12,661 nt of DNA, from assembly GCA_051889215.1 (NCBI GenBank), contig JBJFDC010000029.1, positions 1 through 12,661 of the forward strand. The letters run 5' to 3'. The notes beneath the pieces are model-generated. The model was not told the DNA's origin and searched no databases. It saw nothing but the letters and a program-made list of their open reading frames with translations. Every line of letters starts with the position of its first letter. The stretch's first letter is position 1. Positions 7,160 to 12,661 of the stretch are shown piece after piece. The translations under genes and the position numbers were made by a program. This stretch comes from UMGS1470 sp051889215. Lineage in GTDB: Bacteria > Bacillota > Clostridia > Christensenellales > UBA1242.

Positions 7160-7903
7160 ATGAAAAAATATTGTCGAACAATTTTGTTGATGTTTGTGCT
7201 GCTCGTCAACGTGGCACTGCTTTCTGCTTGCTCTCTTTTTGACATCGACACGGGAAAGCTCGCTGAAGAACTTCAAAAAGAATTCAACTACAACGGCACA
7301 TATGTCGTTGAAACATATTACGAAAATTTGGAACAAGTTGAAATAACCAACCAAAAAGAATGCTTTTATGTTTATGAAATAAAAGATAATTCCACCTTCA
7401 ACATTTTGAACCAATCTGAAACACTTGAAACCTATGAAATTGAGGGTTGCATTTGCGGAAAGATTGAGTTTTCTGACCGCCCAGACATATCCGCTCAATT
7501 TGACGAAAACGGAAGAATGACGATAACTCGAATACTCGCTGACAAAACCATCAGATTGGTTTGCATTCGTGCGGTTGATAGCCCCGACAAACTCATCGGC
7601 ACCTATTGCTACAAATCTTTCCGTCGAAATGACGCAACAATCTCTGATTTTCCAATCAACTCAAACTATCCGGAAAGCAACGACTATTTTGAGCAAAGCC
7701 AAATCACTTTTGAAATTGGCGAAAACCAAACAATAAAAACCACTTTGAGCACGGGAGATATAATCAACCAAACATTTTTCTACACCGACACAAATCTCAT
7801 CATAACTCCAACTCAAAGACTAAAAATTGTGTCCGGCGCACTAACAAAAACAACAGTCGTTGACCAAACCCTCAACTACACTTTTAGTTATCGAAAACAA
7901 TAA
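7160..7903 (+). CDS. Putative membrane-anchored lipoprotein, unknown function
   Basis: This 247-residue protein begins with basic residues and a hydrophobic stretch ending in the lipobox LLSAC, so Cys24 should be lipidated and the protein anchored to the outer face of the membrane. The mature part is rich in Thr, Asn, Glu and aromatic residues and looks all-beta. Two GTY strands (FNYNGTYVVETYY near the start and LIGTYCYKSF in the middle) hint at two similar halves or a lipocalin-like barrel, but I do not recognise the family. The start is ATG 7160; the SD-like GGAG at 7145-7148 is 11 nt away, longer than usual. It is divergent from dapB. No clear terminator follows, so transcription may read into the GIY-YIG gene. 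Confidence 0.75.
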   Translation: MKKYCRTILLMFVLLVNVALLSACSLFDIDTGKLAEELQKEFNYNGTYVVETYYENLEQVEITNQKECFYVYEIKDNSTFNILNQSETLETYEIEGCICGKIEFSDRPDISAQFDENGRMTITRILADKTIRLVCIRAVDSPDKLIGTYCYKSFRRNDATISDFPINSNYPESNDYFEQSQITFEIGENQTIKTTLSTGDIINQTFFYTDTNLIITPTQRLKIVSGALTKTTVVDQTLNYTFSYRKQ

Positions 7904-7904
7904 G

Positions 7905-7917
7905 GTCACTGCGTGAC
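7905..7917. other. Small hairpin after the lipoprotein gene
   Basis: GTCAC-TGC-GTGAC is a perfect 5-bp inverted repeat just after the stop at 7903. There is no T tract, so it is not a typical terminator. It may be a relic of the palindromic repeats found nearby. Confidence 0.35.
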
Positions 7918-7942
7918 ATAGCAGAACGACAAACAGCTAAAC

Positions 7943-7994
7943 TGTCATTTCGACCCCCTGTCCCAACGTGTCGACCATTGGGGAGAAATCTCGT
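7943..7994 (+). repeat. Left palindromic repeat of the GIY-YIG module
   Basis: TGTCATTTCGACC (7943-7955), a 22-base variable centre and TTGGGGAGAAATCTCGT (7978-7994). ATTTC near one end can pair with GAAAT near the other, and CCCAA (7962-7966) with TTGGG inside, giving an imperfect hairpin. The repeat may extend to TTGACA at 8002-8007, which would close it with TGTCA/TGACA termini. Confidence 0.75.
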
Positions 7995-8036
7995 CATTCC
8001 TTTGACAAAAAAGTTTTTTGATGCAATCATAAAATT

Positions 8037-8318
8037 ATGAAAAATTATTATGTTTATATCATAACAAACAAAAGTAATTCCACTCTGTATGTTGGAGTGA
8101 CAAACAATTTGCAAAGACGGCTTTTTGAACACAAAAACAAACTGGTTGATGGATTTTCAAAACGTTATAACTTGAACAAGTTGCTATATTATGAAGAAAC
8201 TTCTGACATCAATTCTGCAATTGAAAGAGAAAAACAAATAAAATCATATTCACGAGCAAAAAAAGACAGTCTGATTTTTTGTCAAAATCCAACAAAATTG
8301 AACTTATCAGAAAATTAG
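8037..8318 (+). CDS. Single-domain GIY-YIG nuclease (COG2827-type)
   Basis: This 93-residue protein is almost entirely one GIY-YIG domain. YYVYIIT (residues 4-10) is the GIY strand and LYVGVTNNLQRR (17-28) the YIG strand and following helix with the conserved Arg. EHKNKLVDGFSKRY, with His32, is typical of the small UvrC-like/YhbQ-type group, and AIEREKQIKSY carries the metal-binding Glu (Glu65). All usual catalytic positions seem present, so it should be an active, metal-dependent DNA-cleaving enzyme. Such small members have no established single role. No Shine-Dalgarno precedes ATG 8037, implying weak or unusual initiation. The gene is enclosed by inverted palindromic repeats and followed by its own terminator. 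The intact reading frame argues for selection. Confidence 0.92.
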   Translation: MKNYYVYIITNKSNSTLYVGVTNNLQRRLFEHKNKLVDGFSKRYNLNKLLYYEETSDINSAIEREKQIKSYSRAKKDSLIFCQNPTKLNLSEN

Positions 8319-8329
8319 GAACAATAACA

Positions 8330-8356
8330 AAAAAGAGACAATCATTGTCTCTTTTT
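8330..8356. terminator. Strong, probably bidirectional terminator
   Basis: A perfect 12-bp stem (8330-8341 with 8345-8356) closes a TCA loop, with a run of A on the left and of T on the right. It follows the GIY-YIG stop by 12 nt and, read on the other strand, lies about 80 nt beyond the stop of the minus-strand gene. It can therefore serve both. Confidence 0.85.
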
Positions 8357-8374
8357 CACTTTTTATTATAAGAT

Positions 8375-8431
8375 GTCAACGAGATTTCTCCCCAAAGGTT
8401 CTGTCCTACGAAGTCAGAGGTCGAAATGACA
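8375..8431 (-). repeat. Right palindromic repeat of the GIY-YIG module (inverted)
   Basis: Read on the minus strand: TGTCATTTCGACC (8431-8419), a 23-base centre and TTGGGGAGAAATCTCGT (8395-8379), then TGACA (8379-8375). Both conserved arms are identical to the left copy and the centre is different. TGTCA and TGACA bound the unit. Confidence 0.75.
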
Positions 8432-8439
8432 TGATTGAA

Positions 8440-9576
8440 TCAAAAGCCGAGTTCTTTTTCAGAATAGAGCGAAGTTGTTTGTTGTTTTGATTGATCTGCA
8501 ATGGATTCATCCTCTTTTTCAGCTTCTTTTTGTTTCATATATTCTTGATATGCATTCCAGTCGAATCCATCAACCTCGCCTTGCTCATTTGTTGTCTCAA
8601 ACGAAGCCGCCAAGGCCTCCGATTGTGCTGTTGCTTTCCCCGCCTGCTCAAGTTCCAGCGCCTCTTGTTTAGATTGCTCTTGTCGATAATCCTTATATTC
8701 TTGCAAAAATTCTTTCCAATTAAAAGAACTCATAGTGTAACTATCCAACATTTTTATCCTGGCATAAGATTGTTGAGATTGGATTTCTTTTTGCATTTCT
8801 TCATACGTTTTACCAATTGAATGTCCCCAATAATATAAATTCATAACACAAAACTCTTTCCCGTCAGTCACCAAAACGTTTGACTCAATTGGAGTCTCTG
8901 TCATGTCGCCACTAGTGAACAACACCACATCTAAAACGACACTATATGAATCTATGGGACATTTATCGTTAAATAATTTTGAGTTCATTTCTCTATTGGA
9001 AAGATATGAATCAAACTCGTACTCAATTTGCCCATTGGTAAAGTTGTTGGCTTCTTGGAATAAGTCTTCAATAGTGCTTGTTTCTTTTGAGTAGACCTTG
9101 AATAAAATGTTTGAATGAAAATATTTCCCATTTGAGCATTTTAACACGTCAAGATTAAACACATATGCACCACTTGCTCTATAAACATCACTTATCTCAT
9201 TTATTGCAAAATTTTCAACATTCTCTCCAGATTTTTGCAAAGTTTTTTTAAAAAGAGAATTGACTGAAGAAAAAATCGTCAAATATTGCTTTGCAACACC
9301 CATTTGTTCTTTTTCTTCCTCTGTTGCATCATCTGGAATTATAATATCGTCTGGGTTTGGAAAATCATCTTTAATTTCGTTGAAATCATCTTGTGCTTGT
9401 TTGCTATCGTCTTTATCTATACGATTTTCAATGGGCAATGTTTTGTCGATATCATTATTATCTGGTTTTTCTTGTTGTTGAATGTTGTTTATTATACGAT
9501 AAGTTCCATAAGCTGTTCCCAAAACAACTGGCAACAAAATACTTGCTGTTATTATTCCTTTTTTCCACTTTTTCAT
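8440..9576 (-). CDS. Membrane-anchored protein with acidic linker and coiled-coil tail, unknown function
   Basis: This 378-residue protein has a basic start (MKKWKKG) and one hydrophobic segment at about residues 8-28, probably an uncleaved N-terminal anchor with the rest outside. Residues 33-85 form an acidic, Asp/Asn/Gln-rich linker. Residues about 95-270 are a folded alpha/beta domain I do not recognise. The C-terminal third is Glu/Gln/Lys-rich and likely coiled coil. It contains two related segments, FNWKEFLQEYKDYRQEQ (285-301) and FDWNAYQEYMKQKEAE (338-353), that look like an internal repeat. The start ATG 9576 has AAGGA upstream, about 9 nt away. It lies downstream of the large BspA-like gene on the same strand but has its own promoter. 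The stop is 8 nt from the right repeat of the GIY-YIG module. Confidence 0.75.
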   Translation of the reverse strand: MKKWKKGIITASILLPVVLGTAYGTYRIINNIQQQEKPDNNDIDKTLPIENRIDKDDSKQAQDDFNEIKDDFPNPDDIIIPDDATEEEKEQMGVAKQYLTIFSSVNSLFKKTLQKSGENVENFAINEISDVYRASGAYVFNLDVLKCSNGKYFHSNILFKVYSKETSTIEDLFQEANNFTNGQIEYEFDSYLSNREMNSKLFNDKCPIDSYSVVLDVVLFTSGDMTETPIESNVLVTDGKEFCVMNLYYWGHSIGKTYEEMQKEIQSQQSYARIKMLDSYTMSSFNWKEFLQEYKDYRQEQSKQEALELEQAGKATAQSEALAASFETTNEQGEVDGFDWNAYQEYMKQKEAEKEDESIADQSKQQTTSLYSEKELGF

Positions 9577-9598
9577 AATATCCCATCCTTTTTTATGA

Positions 9599-9627
9599 AT
9601 TTTACCACACTAGAATAAAATAATCAA
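9599..9627 (-). promoter_or_regulatory. Promoter of the 378-residue membrane-anchored protein gene
   Basis: On the minus strand TTGATT (9627-9622), 17 nt, then TAAAAT (9604-9599) preceded by TGG, an extended -10. Transcription would start near 9592, about 16 nt before the ATG. Confidence 0.6.
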
Positions 9628-9636
9628 TAGTAAATT

Positions 9637-12600
9637 TTAAGTCCACATTTTTGCATAATAATTACCATTTGAAGTAAATGAATATGACTTTGTATTACTT
9701 GACGAACCTGCAACGCTTCCAAAATAATTATCACTATTAAATGAGCAGTAGCACACCATACCAGTTGTTCTTTTGTAGGTTATTGTGACTGTCGCACCCT
9801 CAACAAACCAAAATTTCTTAACCAACCAATCATCTTCCTGAACATAGTCTGACTCTGCACGCCATGCATAGTCTATCGTTGGTCCTATTGATGTCACATT
9901 AATGCTTTGGTATGAATGTTCAACCATTGCTTTAAGATAGAATATGTGTGCCCATTTATCGTTAACACGGACAGCATATGTCACCTCATCATCTACTACG
10001 AACGAACTTGTAATTCGGCATATCATATCGTTTATGCAAGCACAATCCTGAAAAATACTGATAACTTGTTCGACTTTGTTTTCTAATGTTATCAAAAATA
10101 CATAACTGCCGCTGAAAACATTTGAACCTGCAGTTATTTTTTGGGTCTCGTCAAAACAACAATATCTTGTTGGATTCTTAAAATTACCACAATTCGTGAA
10201 GGCGCCATTTTGAAAATTAACTTTCCCGTTCAATCTTTTCACCAAATATAATTCATTGCAATTATAAAATGCCATCGCACCTACATCAGCACCGACAGAA
10301 TATAAATCAAACATTAACAAAGATTGGCAATTATAAAATGCTTTATCTTCTATAACAAGTTTACTATCATGCAATGTGAACGATTGTGATAAGATTGTCG
10401 CCATAACAATTGCATCTGCCACATTGCTGCCTCCCGTACTTGCCAATAATGTTATTCGAAAACCAAGGGCATCTACATTTGAAGATATTCCATAAAGGGA
10501 AAGTGCAAGCATTACTTGTTCTTTCTTATCTTCTTGATATTCCAACAAGTTTAATCCGTTTGCAAAAACTCCAACACCTATTAATGAAGAGCAATTATAA
10601 AAAGATCTATATCCGTAATTTTTTGTCTTGACATAATAATCATAAGAAATCGTTGATTCCCCATTGCTGTTGATTTTTTCAGTTGGATTGCAACATATGA
10701 AATCGTCAAAATTTTCAAGATTAACGCAATCAGAAAATGCAGAAGATCCTAGACTTAATCTATAATAATTATCCTCTTCATGAATATTGGAATTGTCTTC
10801 ATTTAAAAATTTAATGTTCTTAATGCCTGTGCATTTTTGGAATGCCGATTCACCAATAGATGTTAAATATATCGGAAGAACAACAGTATCACTAAAAGAT
10901 GTGCATTGATAAAAACAATATTTGTTAATCGTTTGAACCGACATTGGGATGGATAAATTGTTTAGAGAAGTGCAGTTATAAAAACAATATGAACTTAAAG
11001 CGCTAATTCCGTTTGGAATATTGATTGATTGAAGAGAAGTACATGAGTAGAAACAACCGTCATCAATGAGAGTGACTGAAGTCGGAAGTGTAATTGCGCT
11101 AAAAAGTGAGCAGCCGGAAAATGCATATTGACCCAACGTTTTGAGAGCGCTTGGAAAGGTGATTGTTGGGAGCGAAGTGCAACCCTGAAAGCATCTGTTG
11201 GTAATTGCTGTTATTCCGTCTGGAATGTTTATCGATGTAACTGTTGAATTGCGGAAAGCAGACTCTCCAAAAGATGTCAAAGTGGAAGGCAACAAAACTG
11301 CGGTGATTTTGCTTTCCTCAAAGGCATATTGTCCAATTGTTTTTATTCCTTCTTCAAGTTCGACTGGTCCATATTCATAATTTGACGAAAGAGCCCACGA
11401 ATCAATCCCTTCCACAGCAAGCGTTTCTCTCTCGCCCATAATCACGCCATCAACAATTTTGTTTGGCATGAGTGTTGCTTGGAAAAGAACACCACCATTG
11501 TGATTTGGCTTTGAACTTGTGTAATCAACATCTTTTTCTGAACTATAATAACTGAAAGGAATGAGATGTATAACAAAAGTTTTTGTTGCGACGTTTTTGC
11601 TTGTTGCGGTGATTGTGACTTCGGAGGCCTCTGTGGAAGACGTTCGGTCATTGATGATTGATGTCACCAAAAAACTTACTACGCCATCACTTGTTTGAAT
11701 CTTAACCTTTTCCGTGTCGCTTGAAGTGTATGTGATGATTTGCGATGTGATACTATCAAAATTAAATGGATTTTTGAAAGTTGTGCCAGAAAGTGCCCAA
11801 ATCTCGGAAACAGCAAACGAAGAGTTCGCTTTGTTGATCCTGAAATTATTTGTGCTTGAAATTGTGAGTGTGTTATAGTCTGAAGTTGTCGATATTTCAA
11901 GTTTCATTGAATACCAACCGGCATTTGTTGCTGTGTTTCCTGTCGAGGACACCGTGGCACCTGTTGGCTCTGTTGTGTCGTCTTCAACAAAAACTTTTCC
12001 GGAATATGAATAGACGATGGTGCAACTGCTTGGATTAAATTGTCCGTCTTCCCCAACACCCTGAACTTTGTTTGTGAGAGTGTATGTGTGTGGACTGCCA
12101 GTGTATGTCACAACGAGTTCATTGAGAGTGGCAGAAAGATTCGCTTTTGTCACAACAAAAGAAACCGAAGTGCTTGCATCATAATAATTTGAACCACCAT
12201 GTATATTTGCCACCAATGTGTATTCTCCGGCGTGTTTTATTTTGTTGTCCGTCCCCGAATATGTGCCAGTGTAGGAATATGTGATTTCAACACCCTCCGG
12301 AGCATTTGGAGTGATTGTGTGAGTTGTCCCGTCATATGTCCAACCTTTTCCGTTATATGCGTTTGTGGCAAGAAAAGATATATTGCCTGGATCTGCGATG
12401 TTGATTGTGAGATTTGCAGAAGATGATGTGTCGTTATAGTTTCTTCCACCGCTAAAGTTTACAGTGATAGCATAGACTCCTGCATTTGTTCTCGTGATGA
12501 CATCTGACCCTGTTTGATTTGCTGAAACATCAACTGATAAATTGTGGTTTGAATCATATTCTTTCCCTGTGACACTTGATGATGAAACACTCATTCCGCT

Positions 12601-12661
12601 TGGAAGAGTCGGAATGACGATGGTGTGATTTGAACCATTATAGGTGACGGTTTTGTCACTG
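9637..12661 (-). CDS. BspA-like LRR_5 surface protein with MBG-like repeats (5' end outside window)
   Basis: The frame is open to the right edge, so about 1007 residues are visible and the Met at 12594 is probably internal. The N-terminal part holds three MBG-like beta repeats, each starting with a Y-x-G-x-x-H pattern (TYNGSNHTI, TYDGTTHTI, TYTGSPHTY) and ending in an AGxY strand plus YxD (for example AGVYAITVNFSGGRNYND). An Ig-like domain follows (about 11840-11540, ending TKTFVIHL). From about 11370 to 10150 come BspA-type LRR_5 repeats of about 23 residues with the pattern IGxYAFxxCTSLxxIxIP; several units carry CFYNCTSL, and later units are degenerate. The last 90 residues form a beta domain ending YYAKMWT. 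No LPXTG, S-layer or membrane anchor is visible. Such proteins are secreted or surface-bound adhesins; the ligand is unknown. No clear terminator follows. Confidence 0.88.
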   Translation of the reverse strand, partial: SDKTVTYNGSNHTIVIPTLPSGMSVSSSSVTGKEYDSNHNLSVDVSANQTGSDVITRTNAGVYAITVNFSGGRNYNDTSSSANLTINIADPGNISFLATNAYNGKGWTYDGTTHTITPNAPEGVEITYSYTGTYSGTDNKIKHAGEYTLVANIHGGSNYYDASTSVSFVVTKANLSATLNELVVTYTGSPHTYTLTNKVQGVGEDGQFNPSSCTIVYSYSGKVFVEDDTTEPTGATVSSTGNTATNAGWYSMKLEISTTSDYNTLTISSTNNFRINKANSSFAVSEIWALSGTTFKNPFNFDSITSQIITYTSSDTEKVKIQTSDGVVSFLVTSIINDRTSSTEASEVTITATSKNVATKTFVIHLIPFSYYSSEKDVDYTSSKPNHNGGVLFQATLMPNKIVDGVIMGERETLAVEGIDSWALSSNYEYGPVELEEGIKTIGQYAFEESKITAVLLPSTLTSFGESAFRNSTVTSINIPDGITAITNRCFQGCTSLPTITFPSALKTLGQYAFSGCSLFSAITLPTSVTLIDDGCFYSCTSLQSINIPNGISALSSYCFYNCTSLNNLSIPMSVQTINKYCFYQCTSFSDTVVLPIYLTSIGESAFQKCTGIKNIKFLNEDNSNIHEEDNYYRLSLGSSAFSDCVNLENFDDFICCNPTEKINSNGESTISYDYYVKTKNYGYRSFYNCSSLIGVGVFANGLNLLEYQEDKKEQVMLALSLYGISSNVDALGFRITLLASTGGSNVADAIVMATILSQSFTLHDSKLVIEDKAFYNCQSLLMFDLYSVGADVGAMAFYNCNELYLVKRLNGKVNFQNGAFTNCGNFKNPTRYCCFDETQKITAGSNVFSGSYVFLITLENKVEQVISIFQDCACINDMICRITSSFVVDDEVTYAVRVNDKWAHIFYLKAMVEHSYQSINVTSIGPTIDYAWRAESDYVQEDDWLVKKFWFVEGATVTITYKRTTGMVCYCSFNSDNYFGSVAGSSSNTKSYSFTSNGNYYAKMWT

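Larger units (their letters stand above)
7943..8431 (+). mobile_element. Repeat-bounded GIY-YIG nuclease module
   Basis: This 489-bp unit consists of an inverted pair of palindromic repeats enclosing a GIY-YIG nuclease gene and its terminator. The outermost 13 bases (TGTCATTTCGACC) and an inner 17 bases (TTGGGGAGAAATCTCGT) are identical between left and right copies in inverted orientation; only the 22-23 bases between them differ. No target-site duplication is evident at the edges (left flank ends TAAAC, right flank begins TGATT). The module lies between convergent genes and ends 8 bases from the stop of the minus-strand neighbour. Mobility is inferred from this layout. It could also be a fixed gene next to REP-type repeats. 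Confidence 0.55.

Noticed and set aside
7103..7498. 131-codon open frame on the minus strand
   Set aside because: It is antisense to the lipoprotein gene, which has a clear lipobox. No support for the antisense frame.
7905..7917. Rho-independent terminator of the lipoprotein gene
   Set aside because: The stem is only 5 bp and no T run follows.
6196..8431. CRISPR array
   Set aside because: The repeats are palindromic, few, inverted or irregularly spaced, and have no uniform spacers or cas genes.
7943..8431. Conventional insertion sequence
   Set aside because: There is no transposase, no target-site duplication, and the bounding repeats are themselves palindromic. I kept it only as a repeat-bounded nuclease module.

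Overview
The window is AT-rich bacterial DNA with standard-code genes, GGAGG-type ribosome binding sites, short sigma-A-like promoters and U-tract terminators. It carries a lipobox lipoprotein, TasA/SipW-type exported proteins, a BspA-type leucine-rich-repeat surface protein with MBG-like repeats, and an InlB-B-repeat glycosidase-like protein. Together these suggest a low-GC Bacillota (Clostridia-like) bacterium, probably uncultured and host- or gut-associated. That assignment is inference; the window has no rRNA, tRNA or other marker gene that fixes it.

Layout. Positions 1-3930 (+) look like one envelope operon. It holds the 3' part of a large secreted protein (InlB-B-like repeat, beta region, TIM-barrel glycosidase-like domain, C-terminal beta domain), followed by two tandem paralogous, membrane-anchored or exported TasA-like proteins. 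Stops and starts nearly touch, and each start has its own Shine-Dalgarno (SD). A new promoter at about 3939-3967 drives an M16 zinc metallopeptidase (3992-5359, hairpin terminator at its stop). A second promoter drives a YhhN/TMEM86-family membrane protein (5444-6139). The minus-strand dapB (6364-7077) converges on it, and the space between holds two REP-like palindromic units. Divergent from dapB is a lipoprotein gene (7160-7903).

Positions 7943-8431 form a compact 489-bp module. A single-domain GIY-YIG nuclease gene and its terminator are enclosed by two inverted copies of a roughly 52-bp palindromic repeat. The nuclease is the only gene here with the hallmarks of a mobile or repeat-processing enzyme. 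Its flanking repeats share the terminal consensus TGTCATTYCGA with the REP-like units beside dapB. This is the most interesting part of the window: it has the layout of a RAYT/REP system but with a GIY-YIG enzyme instead of an HUH transposase.

Positions 8440-12661 (-) hold two more envelope genes: an N-terminally anchored protein with an acidic linker and a coiled-coil tail, and a very large BspA-like protein (MBG-like repeats, Ig-like domain, LRR_5 repeats) that runs off the right edge.

Most genes serve the cell surface: glycan processing, matrix or fibre-like proteins, adhesion, envelope proteolysis and lipid turnover. dapB supplies the diaminopimelate/lysine branch for peptidoglycan. There is no gene-free stretch above 300 bases; the longest gap (6140-6363) is filled mainly by the REP-like units. 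I see no tRNA, rRNA, CRISPR array or conventional transposase.
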